Shown in pieces: positions 46,201 to 58,600 of a DNA stretch of 64,000 nt. The first letter of the stretch is position 1. Every line of letters starts with the position of its first letter. Origin of the DNA: Limnomonas spitsbergensis (taxonomy: Eukaryota > Chlorophyta > Chlorophyceae > Chlamydomonadales); contig JAYJMM010000037.1 in NCBI GenBank assembly GCA_037349105.1, positions 2,108,001-2,172,000 on the forward strand, given 5' to 3'. Both the position numbers and the translations under genes were made by a program. The notes under the pieces are model-generated. The model saw nothing but the letters and a program-made list of their open reading frames with translations, had not been told where the DNA came from and did not search any database.

Positions 46201-49200
46201 CAAGGCAACCACCAGCGTGCGACAGAAGCCTTCCGGGAAGCCCCGTTCGTCCGGCTTGACCCGGCCGGTGAAGTCGTTCATCAGCTTGCCCGCCTCGTCA
46301 CGGACCTCGATCACCTGATAGGCAAATAAACACGACGTGTAAAAACAAATACAGACGACGTTATACTGAAGCTTTGTTTTGACCTCCCTCATATTAACTT
46401 TTTGGGGGGTTCAGGGATCCATGAATATACCAATTATCAATGGTCACCGCCACGTTTCAGTCAGAAATCTTAAGTTTTGGTTGACAATTTGCCATACCGG
46501 ATAATAAAGAAATAATAAAAAAAACGTTTTATCATACCGGTACTCGCGGGAAGGCAAATCACATCTACGGTAAGAACAAGTGTTATGATAATATGAACGT
46601 TATAATATGAATCATTAGAACAAAACAGAAAACGTAATAAGAACAAGTACGTTTCGTTGCTAAGAAGCATCCAGAGGTAGGGGGTGCGATCGCTGCCTGG
46701 GCTGCGGTTTAATAAAGAAAGGTGCGTGAGGGTTTAGGAAGCACTGCGGCATGGGCCAAGGCCCAGCCTGCTCCGTTACCATCCGCGATTTCCACTGAGG
46801 TCTGGAGCCCCAGGCATACAAGCACTCTTTCCATCACATCCCCGGGAACAATACTGCTGCTGCTGTGCACAGGGCGCCACCCAAACCTCGTCATCGACAG
46901 GTGCTGGCACCTCCTGGTGCTACGTGGGCTGCCCCCTAAAAAGCGTTGTGAAACGGTGATCTCAGCCCCAGAGCTTGTGCAGCAGAAGGCATGCTTCTCC
47001 CCCCCTCCCCACCACCACGTCCCTCCTCTCACCCTCTCATCCCGCTCCTCGCCCTTCCCCCCCTCCCCCTCTCCTCACCCTTCTCCCCCCCTCCCCACAA
47101 CCCCGTCCCTCCTCACACCCTCTCGTCCCCCTCCTCGCCCTTCCCCTCTCCTCCTCCTTCTCCCCTCCTCCCTCCTCTCGCCCTCTACCTTCCTCTCACC
47201 CTCCCCTCCCTCGCCATTCCCCTCCTCCCTCTCGCATCTCGCCATCCGTCCCCCCCCCCCCCCCCCCCTCCCGTCCCTCCCTCTTCTCTCCTTTCCCCCC
47301 TCCTCCCTCTCGCACCTCGCAGCCCCGCACCGACACCAGGCCGTACTTCTCGCGCACACCCAGCGCCTCACCGCTCTCCTCCCTCATGGCCGCAACCTCC
47401 GCACCGCTCGGCGGTCGGATGGTGAGCAGGAAGAGCACGTCGTGCTGCTTTACCTTCAGAAGGGGTAGGGCGCCAGTTTTAAGGGTTCAGGAGGGCGCCA
47501 ATTTAGGTTTAAGGATAGCGCAGGTTTAGGGTTCAAAGAGAGCACACAGTACTGCGTCACTCAGGGTACGAGTGTGACGGTTTGAGGTTAAGGGGTTTAG
47601 GGTCATGAAGAGCACGTCCTGCTGCTTGACATGCGGAAGGGGTGGGGCGCCAGTTTTAAGGATTCAGGAAATTGCCAATTTAGGTTTCAGGATAAAGCAG
47701 GTGTAGGGTTGGGAACTTCAGGGAGAGCACGCAGTGCTGCATCCCTCGGGGTAAGGGTGTGATGGTTTGGGGCTAAGGGGTTTGGAGTTCAGGAAGAGTA
47801 CGTAGTGCTGCGTCACTCAAGGAGGAGGGGGGGCTGAGGGTTGAGGGACAAACCCTAAACTGTTGCCATGCGCCAGTCGGCGTGCTCAGGAGAGGAGTGA
47901 AGCGGAACTTGAGAGCCGACAAGACCAGAAGTGTGAAGCTAGGCATATTAAGTGTGGGCATGCACCAGTGTTTTTGTGTACGTACAAGCCAGGCTGCCAC
48001 ATGGGGCAGGCCCAGGATCTAACCACTGGGCCTTAGGCCCGCGGACGAAGCAGCAGGGCTTGCTGCACAAGGACTCCTTAGCCGAAAGCCAAGACGCAGA
48101 ACGTATCGGAGTGGTAGCCGTAGTGAACTTAAAAACAGGCTCGGGCACTTGGGGGCCTGAACGAGAAAAAAATGTGACGAGACCCAGTTGAAAATCCTGT
48201 CAAACTGTGAACGCCCCCCAGTTGACCCCCGTGTTGGATCCGCAGCCGCATGAGGGCGCATGGACAACACTCATACACACATGGCGAAAGCGTTCATCAA
48301 GGCTGGACTGATGCCTGACATCACCTGCCAACTATGCTTGAATTATGCACCTACCTACCTACCTACTAACCTACCTACCTAGCAATTAACCAACCAACCA
48401 ACCAATTAACCAACCAACCTACCTACCTACGAACCTCCCTCCCTCCCTCCCTCATAATCAACCTACATATCTATCTACAGCAACAGTCACGGTAGGTGGG
48501 TGGGTAGGTGATAAAAGTCAATACCACACCTGGTCACACTCCCCCTCCCTACTTCCACACCTGGTCACACTCCCCCTCCCTACTTCCACACCTGGTCCCC
48601 CTCCCCCTCCCTACTTCCACACCTGGTCCCCCTCCCCCTCCCTGCTTTCACACCTGGTCCCACTCCCCCCTCCTACTTCCACATCTGGTCCCACTCCCCC
48701 TCCCCACTTTCACACCTGGACACACTCCCCCTCCCTACTTCCACACCTGGTCCCACTCCCCGCGCACATCCCCCCTCAGGGGCTTTGTATCCACCACCAC
48801 CTCCGCGGTGACCACCGCTGGCTTGTTCTCCCCCACATTGGGTTTCCGAACCTGCAGCAGCACACACAGAAGACGCGCAATGTAGAAGTTAAGAGCGGGG
48901 TGGAAGGTACGCAAGAAACCTGTATCCCGACAAAGGGTGACCAGCAGTGTTTCTGAATTCAAAATGTAAACACTTACTTTTCTAGTAGCCAGCGGTGTGA
49001 AAAGGTGTGAACGTGGGCACTCGCATTCAGAGAGCCGGCTTCTTTGGGCGAGTGGCTCGCCTGAGATGGCCAATCGGACTTACTTTCGTCTCGGCCTACT
49101 GGTCACGTATGGCTATCACTCCCCTCATACAGAAACACTGGCTACCAGTGGGGACGAACAGGTCAGACAAGGTGGGGATAAGAGCCGTGAACCGTCGATA

Positions 49201-52200
49201 TCCGGTAGTAAACCCTAAATCCCGACAAAGGGCTCTTCCACACCGGTGGGTGCAAACACGTCAGACAAGGTGGGGTCACGGGCATCGGGTATTATATTAC
49301 ACTTTTTGGTCTGCATACATTATTGGGTGCTGGACCTCCCCCTAAGTCCCTCTGCCTAAAGTCCGACAAAGCAACATATTTCAGGATCCCCCCCCCCCCG
49401 GTGTTTTGAGGATATTTCCAGAGGAGCAACTGTGCACGACTGGAATACGGTACCATCCACGTAAACATTAATGTGTGTTCAGCACAAGTGTTGCTCAGCA
49501 CTGCCTACACAAGTCAGGAGCAGTTTGAGCCAAAGGTAATGCAGCCCTGCGAGCGCCGCTCTGTGAATCCATTGGGGTGCCCTAGTTTAGGGTTTAGGGT
49601 TCAGGGTTCAGGGTTTTCCACACTGCACCAGTCACAAACCCCGAACCACAGCTACGGTCAGATGTAGACCAAAGGAGACGGCGCATCGAGATTGCAATAA
49701 TCAGATATCAGTTGTTGTTTTGTGGTCAGAAATGATGAGTGCCTGGAGTGAGCCTAGCTGGCAGCAGAGACCCCCTAATGAGATTAGGGTTTAGGCTCAA
49801 CCCCAACCTAAACGGCTGAAGCTTCCTAGATTTGTCTGGACTATCAGGCATTAAAAGGGCACCTCGCGGGACAAAAAGTCCCGCGATCCTACCTTTTGCT
49901 TTGCCTGAATAGATGACATTGCCTGAATCCATAACCTAGAGTGCATTGATTACGAGGTTACAAATGTCCACCCCGCTGTTTTCACCTCGGTGAAATTGAA
50001 GCCGATTGTGGACAGCGCGGCAGGCCCATGCGCACCTGGCCTCATTTAGGGTCAGAGGCCGTGAAGCAGCTGGACAGTAGCTGGATAGAAGCTGGACAGA
50101 AGCTGGAGCACCCTCACACAATCCTTGCCCAGCACTCACCTCGGTGATCTTGAAGCTCGTGGTGGACAGGCCCATGCGCGCCCAGCCGGCGAAGCGGACC
50201 TTGTCGCTGTCGTCAAAGTAGGCGCCGACGCGGGCCAGAACATCGGCAATATCTTCGCGGATCTCATACGTGGCCTCAAGCCTGCCGGGAGAATTAAGGC
50301 GTGACAGGGGGTCAGGGGTGGGGGGGCAGTGGGGGGGCCGGCACATCAGCAATATCTTTGCTGGCAGAGGGCAGGGATTAAGGGGGGAGGAGGCCAGGGC
50401 GCATTGGGAGCATTAAAGTCAGGGAGGTTTGGAAGAGCAGCGGGAAGGTATGAGTGAAAGTGAAAGTTTGCAACTTATCCAATTCGTGGAACAGCAGTCA
50501 TACTGACGAGACAGACATACTAAATATTATGAAAAAGCGGGATCACGCCCTTTTGCTTTTAATATTTCGTATATAACACCACATATTTTAAAAAGTGGGA
50601 TTGCTGGAGCGGCATGGCCCCAGGCTCCCAGCTGTTAGAAGTGACCCTACAATGGGCCTTGGCGCTGAGGAGAGGGTGAGGGCCCCTGAACGTGTATTAC
50701 AACTCAACATCCCTTATCAAATGGATGAAGCAATCTTGCAGAGCAATGTACTACACAAGCAGCAAGACACGACCCTTATGAGGGCCGTGGTGATGGGGAG
50801 TGGGTGAGGGACCTTCAACATCTTTTAACACACATCATACCTCATTAAATTGATGAAAACAACATGCTGAGGAGAATGAAACGAGCGGTAAGAGACGACC
50901 TTAAAGAGTCGGTCATAAAAAGGCCCTAACGCTGGGAGATGCAAACCTAGCAAATTAGTAACTCCGGGCTTGCTTCTTCTGCTCGTGTTGCTTTTGTCGC
51001 GTCACCTCAGAGGACCTGTCCCTTGCCTGCATCTTCAGCTTCTGCTGCGATAGCCCAGAGAACTCGTCCCGGCATGCTCCTGCACCTCCCACAGCCCCAC
51101 CCCTGGGCAGCCGGGCCTCACACCTGAACAGGTTGAAGATCCGCCCTAAACCCTAAACCCTAAGCCTCACCTGAACAGGTTGAAGTTCTGCCCTAAACCC
51201 TAAACCCTAAGCCTCACCTGAACAGGTTGAAATTCTGCCCTAAACCCTTAACCCTAAGCCTCACCTGAACAGGTTGAAGTTCCGCCCTAACCCTTAACCC
51301 TAAGCCTCACCTGAACAGGTTGAAGTTCCGCCCTAAACCCTTAACCCTAAGCCTCACCTGAACAGGTTGAAGTTCCGCCCTAAACCCTAAACCCTAAACC
51401 TCACCTGAACAGGTTGAAGTTCTGCCCCTAAACCCTAAACCCTAAGCCTCACCTGAACAGGTTGAAGTTCCTCAGCAGGTAGTCGTGCGCAGTGAGGAAC
51501 TGCAGGTTGAGCTTGGGCAGCGCCAGGCACGTCTCCCCGTTGTAGTTGACGGATGGGATCTGGTTGTCATCCCAGAGAACGCCCTCCGTCGGGTACAGCG
51601 GCATCTCGTTGATGATCTCGCGCTGGAAGCGTCGCCGCTCATACATGGAGAGCATCACCTCCTGTGTAAGTGTGAGGAGGGATGGGTGAAGCCGGGTGGA
51701 CAGCATCACCTCCTGTGTAAGTGTGAGGAGGGATGTGTGAAGCCGGGTGGGCAGCATCACCTCCTGTGTAAGTGTGAGGAGGGATGTGTGAAGCCGGGTG
51801 GGCAGCATCACCTCCTGTGTAAGTGTGAGGAGGAATGTGTGAGGCCGGTTGGGCAGCATCACCTCCTGTGTAAGTGTGAGGAGGGATGTGTGAAGCCGGG
51901 TGGGCAGCATCACCTCCTGTGTAAGTGTGAGGAGGGATGGGTGAAGCCGGTTGGGTAGCATCACCTCCTGTGTAAGTGTGAGGAGGGATGTGTGAAGCCG
52001 GTTGGGCAGCATCACCTCCTGTGTAAGTGTGAGGAGGGATGTGTGAAGCCGGGTGGGCAGCATCACCTCCTGTGTAAGTGTGAGGAGGGATGTGTGAAGC
52101 CGGGTGGGCAGCATCACCTCCTGTGTAAGTGTGAGGAGGGATGTGTGAAGCCGGGTGGGCAGCATCACCTCCTGTGTAAGTGTGAGGAGGGATGTGTGAA

Positions 52201-52609
52201 GCCGGGTGGGCAGCATCACCTCCTGTGTAAGTGTGAGGAGGGATGTGTGAAGCCGGTTGGGCAGCATCACCTCCTGTGTAAGTGTGAGGAGAGATGTGTT
52301 AAGTCGGGTGGGCATAAAACATTCCGCATGACGGCGTCCCAGACCCCTGTGTAAGTCCAAGGAGGGATGTGGAGCCGGGTGGGCGTTCAACACTCCGCAT
52401 AACAATATAGCCTATACCACCGGCCGAATGCCAGTCGAGGTTTGGTCTCGATTGGCAACCAGAAGTGGTCGCCCGGCGGTCGCCCGAAGGAGAGGGGCAT
52501 GGCAAGTTCCTGGGTGCTGTAGGAGCCTATCTTCGGCGCCCACGCATCGTCACACATGGCGCAAGATGTCATGAGTGGCATTGCTAAAGATGATAAACCT
52601 CACAACCAC

Positions 52610-52640
<31 letters not shown>

Positions 52641-55600
52641 GCAGGAACCCCTTATCTTGAGCCCACAGGTCCGTGGGTCCTGCTCCAAGACCAGACGCAG
52701 CTGCCTGGTGACCAGGTGCTTGAGCTCATCCTCGCCCCCCCCCTCCCCCTAACACACACACATGCAGGAACCCCTTATCTTGAGCCCACAGGTCCGTGGG
52801 TCCTGCTCCAAGACCAGACGCAGCTGCCTGGTGACCAGGTGCTTGAGCTCATCCTCGCCCCCCCCCTCCCCCTAACACACACACATGCAGGAACCCCTTA
52901 TCTTGAGCCCACAGGTCCGTGGGTCCTGCTCCAAGACCAGACGCAGCTGCCTGGTGACCAGGTGCTTGAGCTCATCCTCGCCCCCCCCCCTCCCCCTAAC
53001 ACACACACACCTGCAGAAACCCCTCATCTTGAGCCCATGGGTCCGTGGGTCCTGCTCCAGAACCAGACGCAGCTGCTTCTACCCAGGTGCCTGAGCTCAT
53101 TCACCCCGCCCCCCGCCTAAAACACACACACACACGCACCTGCAGGAACCCCTTGTCCTGCGCCCATGGGTCCTGCTCCGAGACCAGACGCAGCTGCCTC
53201 GTCACCAGGTGCCTGAGCTCGTCCTCGCTGAGTGCAGACAGATGCAGGCGCAACGTGTCCCGCTTCTCCACCGCACCGCAGTTGCTCATGGCTAGCTCCT
53301 TGAGCTGTGGCCAGTGCTTGAAGGCGAGGCGCTGCAGCTGACAGACCTGCAAGGGGAGGGTGTGGTGGGTGGGTGGGGGGGGTGGCAGGGTGACACAACA
53401 GGGAGGTTAAGGCATGCAGCTGCAGCTGGCAGACCTGCAGGGGGAGTGTGTGTGTGGGGGGGGGGGGGGTATGGCAGGGTGGCACAAGAGGGAGGAAACG
53501 GCACCGAGAGGCAGGGCAGGGACGTTGGGAGCGGTGAGATCTTGAGCAGGGGGAAGAGGCGGACAGGGGTGTAGGGCGAGAACAGGTCGGACTGTTCAGG
53601 GTCGAGGGTTGAGGGTTGAAGGCTTAAGTCCCTGGTTTAATGTAGCCTGTTGAGGGTTGAGGGTTTAAGGTTTAAGGGTTGAAGTTTGAAGGTAGCCTGT
53701 TCAGGGTTGAGGGTTGAGGGTTGAGGGTTTAAGGTAGCCTGTTCAGGGTTGAGGGTCGAAGTTTTCAGGTAGCCTGTTGAGGGTTGAGGGTTGAGGGTTG
53801 AAGTTTAAGGTAGTATGTTGAGGTTTGAGGGTTGAAGTTTGAAGGTAGTATGTTGAGGGTTGAGGGTTGAAGGTTTAATGCTGAAGGTAGCATGTTGAGG
53901 GTTGAGGGTTGAAGTTTGAAGGTAGTATGTTGAGGGTTGAGGGTTGAAGTTTAAGGTAGTATGTTGAGGGTTGAGGGTTGAAGTTTGAAGGTAGTCTGTT
54001 GAGGGTTGAGGGTTGAAGGTTTAATGTTGAAGGTAGCATGTTGAGGGTTGAGGGTTGAAGTTTGAAGGTAGTCTGTTGAGGGTTGAGGGTTGAAGGTAGT
54101 CTGTTGAGGGTTGAGGGTTGAAGTTTAAGGTAGTATGTTGAGGGTTGAGGGTTGAAGGTAGTCTGTTGAGGGTTGAGGGTTGAAGTTTGAAGGTAGTCTG
54201 TTGAGGGTTGAGGGTTGAAGTTTTAATGTAGTCTGTTGAGGTTTGAGGGTTGAAGGTAGTATGTTGAGGGTTGAGGGTTGAAGTTTAAGGTAGTATGTTG
54301 AGGGTTGAGGGTTGAAGGTAGTCTGTTGAGGTTTGAGGGTTGAAGGTAGTATGTTGAGGGTTGAGGGTTGAAGTTTAAGGTAGTATGTTGAGGGTTGAGG
54401 GTTGAAGTTTGAAGGTAGTCTGTTGAGGGTTGAGGGTTGAAGGTAGTCTGTTGAGGTTTGAGGATTCAAGGCAGCCTGTTTAGGGAGAGGATAGGAGGAC
54501 AGGCTGTTGTGGTTAGAGGTTTCTGGACAGGGCTGGGTCTCTTTGCCCCAAAGTGCGAGCAGGGCGAGGCGGTGCAGCACAGTGAGGGTGCTCAGAAAGC
54601 AAGGGCAGCAACAGACGCACAGGGTAGGGGGCAAGGGACAAGAATAACAGGGTAGGGGGCAAGGGACAAGAATAACAGGGTAGGGGGCAAGGGACAAGAA
54701 TAACAGGGTAGGGGGCAAGGGACAAGAATAACAGGGTAGGGGGCAAGGGACAAGAATAACAGGGTAGGGGGCAAGGGACAAGAATAACAGGGTAGGGGGC
54801 AAGGGACAAGAATAACAGGGTAGGGGGCAAGGGACAAGAATAACAGGGTAGCTCACCTAATGCTACGGCCGAACGGGTGGCTTCCTTAATCCACGCCTCA
54901 GGGCGTATTGTTTATTTATTCATTAATAAGAGGGGCAAGGCGGAGTGGGGTGATGCAGAGATATCGGTTCCCGCGACTTCTGCGGTGTTCTCTCGTACGC
55001 AAATGTACAGATGTGAAATTTTCGTAGCTCTAAGGTTCACAGTTTTGTTTAGGGGGGGGGGGGGGCGCTGAAAGGTGCGAGGAAAGCCCGTGTTCTCATT
55101 CAGCGTTATGGCACTAGTTATATTGCCTCCCTGACAAATGGGCGTTTGGCAACCTGGCTCCCGGCACCACTGATCCCCCAGAAAACTAGACGTGGATAGA
55201 CGTGCTGTCAAACTTGTCAAATAAATTCAGAAGCTCGAAGAAAAAAATCAGCTCTGCCCCCACCTTCTCATAGTGCTGTGATGTTACATCCTCTTCAGCC
55301 TGGGGATCCCCGGTGTGGTCATCAATGGCAAACCTGACAATTGCAAGGGGTGGGCGATACCTCGGCAAGAATCACCAGAACATGCGAAGAGTGGGTTTAG
55401 GGTTCAGGGTTTAGGGGCTTAGGGTTTCGTACCTTCTGCAAGAATCACCAGAACATGCAAATAGTGGGTTTAGGGTTAGGGGTTTTGTACCTCGGCAAGA
55501 ATCACCAGAACATGCAAAGAGTGGGTTTAGGGTTAGGGGTTTTGTACCTCAGCAAGAATCACCAGAACATGCAAAGAGTGGGGTGTGAACAACCGCGAAG

Positions 55601-58600
55601 CAGGAATCACTGCTCCCCAGGAATTGCCCCTCCAATGCCCACCCGTTGCATGTAGACATGCTACGAGCGGGGCGTTAGGGTTTAGGGTTTAGGGGCATGT
55701 ATGCAGACATGCAGCGAGTGGGGAGTGGAGGGTTGATTCCTGAGGCAGGCACGCGGCAGCATGAGCGATCATGAACTTATTACCCTCAAACCTGCGCCAG
55801 ACAGAGGGCACACGGCAGGGCAGGGATCGGAGAAGCGGATCAACAGAGCGCAGAATGAACACTTTCGCGGCAAACGCTCCAAACTTCGGCGCTCTGCCCA
55901 GCCCTCACGTTATACTCTCACCCAGGCGCTCCCTGCACAAAGATGCAAGAACGGCAGTGCCGAACGGCCATATTTCTTTTTATGCCATTCTGGTCGGCCG
56001 CCGATCGGCTGTGACTTCCCTGAACGGCACCATTATCCAGTGAATGATTAACAAACTCTGAACACAAACCCCTTAAATGGATCTGGATCTCTCCGCATCT
56101 GGATCTGGATCTGGATCTGGATCTCCCCGCATCTGGATCTCCTGAGGCGCTATCAAGAGCACCGCGGTATGCAGAGCGTCGCGGCTCACCCCATGTAGAA
56201 CTGGAACAGATCCACCAGCTGGCGGTACAGATCTGCGCCCTTGCCGGGGAAGCGGTACAGCTTCGCCAGCTTGCACTTGACGAGGATCGCTCGGTCCTCC
56301 AGCAGCGTGTGCACAAAGCGGCGAGTGGGTAGCTGTGAGGAGGGCAGGACGGGGGTACAGGTGCTACTTTATACATCCACCCATGATAATGAAATACGAA
56401 AGACCCTGGCTGTCCCTTTTGTAGTCAGTATCGTAATCATAACTTATAATCATTATCGAAATCATAACTTATAATCATTATCGAAATCATAACTTAAAAT
56501 CATTATCGAAATCATAACTTAAAATCATTATCGAAATCATAACTTATAATCATTATCATAATCATAACTTATAATCATTATCATTACTCCGGTCCTGCAG
56601 AGCAGCAAGCTAGCTTGGACGTGGATGGGAGCTGAGTTATGAAGCTCGTCCGCTGGACCCAAAGATGCATGTGCCCAACAAAATGAGTTTCGGTTTAGGG
56701 TTTAGGGTTTAGGGTTTACTAGACCGTGCGAGGCTGTGCCCAACAAAATGCTATCAGGGCCAATGCAGGCCTGGCATGAAAGCAGCCCAGCTGAGGTGCG
56801 ACAGATGCCTGCATTACTCGGAGGACGTGTCGAACAGCCCGGATGCTACCTGACATGGTCGCTGCTGTTTCCGAACCCGCCGCCAGGTCCCTTTTTCGAT
56901 TCCCCCATAGCTTCTGTGACCCTGTCCTCCTCTGTTCTCGTTTCCCCGTCACCCCTTCCACACACACCCCGTGGCCCACCTAGTGCCCCTTGCGCACCGT
57001 AGACAACAAGACCACCAGAACCTCCAGGGCTCGACTCAACACCCGTCCACATCCACCACCCCACCGCCCCCCCTCCCTAACCCACAAACATACCTGAGAC
57101 AACAAGTCCACCAGCAGCTCCAGCGACCGCTCGCAGTACAGCAGCGCCCCTCGGTCAAGCTTCGGCTCCGCGGGGACAGCCTCCTCGGTCTCCATTGCAT
57201 CTACGCCCTCGACAACGACAGTCACCGTGGCTGCCGGCTGCACGATGGCCTGGTCCAGGACCTCCACAAAGCCGCTGAGCAGCGATGGGATAAATTGCAC
57301 CTCCGGGCGCACGCTGGGCGGTACGTAGCCAGGCTTAGCCGAGGCCTGGGGCAAGGAGGGCGCTTTAGGGTTTAGGGTTTAGGGTTTAGGCTATGAACTG
57401 CACCTCGGGCGCACGCTGGGCGGTACATAGCCAGGCTTAGCCGAGGCCTGGGGCAAGGAGGGCGGGCGTGGAACGAGTGTGTAATGCACATGTGGGTGAT
57501 AGGGCACAGGGGGCGCACGCTGGGCGGTGCGTAGCCAGGCTTAGCTGAGGCCTGGGGCAAGGAGGGCGGGCGTGGAACCAGTGTGCAATGCACATGTGGG
57601 TGATAGGGTACAGGGGGCGCACGCTGGGCGGTGCGTAGCCAGGCTTAGCTGAGGCCTGGGGCAAGGAGGGCGGGCGTGGAACGAGTGTGCAATGCACATG
57701 TGGGTGATAGTGCACAGGGGGCACACGCTGGGCGGTACTCTGCTGGGCTAAGCGAAGGGCTTTGTGACCTCGTGTCCATGCGAGGGCCAGGCAGCTTCAG
57801 AACTCGCAGGTGACGTGTGGGATGCCATGGATATCAGGCGCATATATTTTTAGCCCTTGCTCCTCGACTCTCATTCCCGCCCTCGACCCTCTGCCCTCTC
57901 AGCTGCCATTGCCCCTCACGTCTACCCTCGCCCCTGCCCTCGCCCCTCCGCCGGAAACCGTCAGCCAGCTGCCCTCCCCATCCTCACGTGCCCGCACCTT
58001 CAGCTCCTTCTTGAGCAAAGCCATCCAGTGCTTGGCCAGCTGCGGGTGTGCGTGCAGCTCCTAAACCCTAAACACCCGAAACCCTGCCCTCGCCCCTCCG
58101 CTGCAACCCGCCAGCCAGCTGCCCCCCCCACATCCTCGCGTGCCCGCACCTTCAGCTCTTTCTTGAGCAGCGCCTTCCAGTGCTTTGCCAGCTGCGGGTG
58201 CGCGTGCAGCTCCAGCTGCAGGCGGCCACTGGACAGCGCCTGCCACAGCGGGAGCGACACTAACCGCAGCACCTGGGCGCGTACCATCTCATCCTCCAGG
58301 GACTGCAAAGGAGGTTGTAGGGGTTGGAGTTCAGAGTGTTTAGGGTTTGGAGTTCAGGGTTTTTAGGTTTTGGAGTCCAGGGTTTTTAGGTTTTGGAGTC
58401 CAGGGTTTTTAGGTTTTGGAGTTCAGGGTTGTTTAGGTTTTGGAGTCCAGGGTTTTTAGGTTTTGGAGTTCAGGGTTTTTAGGTTTTGGAGTCCAGGGTT
58501 TTTAGGTTTTGGAGTTCAGGGTTGTTTAGGTTTTGGAGTTCAGGGAGATCAGGATTAGGAGTTCAGGTTGTTTAGGGCTTGGAGTTCAGAGTGTGTAGGG

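Noticed and set aside
51120..51452. True telomere or chromosome end
   Set aside because: The tract is interrupted by exon junction copies and flanked by coding exons on both sides, so it is interstitial.
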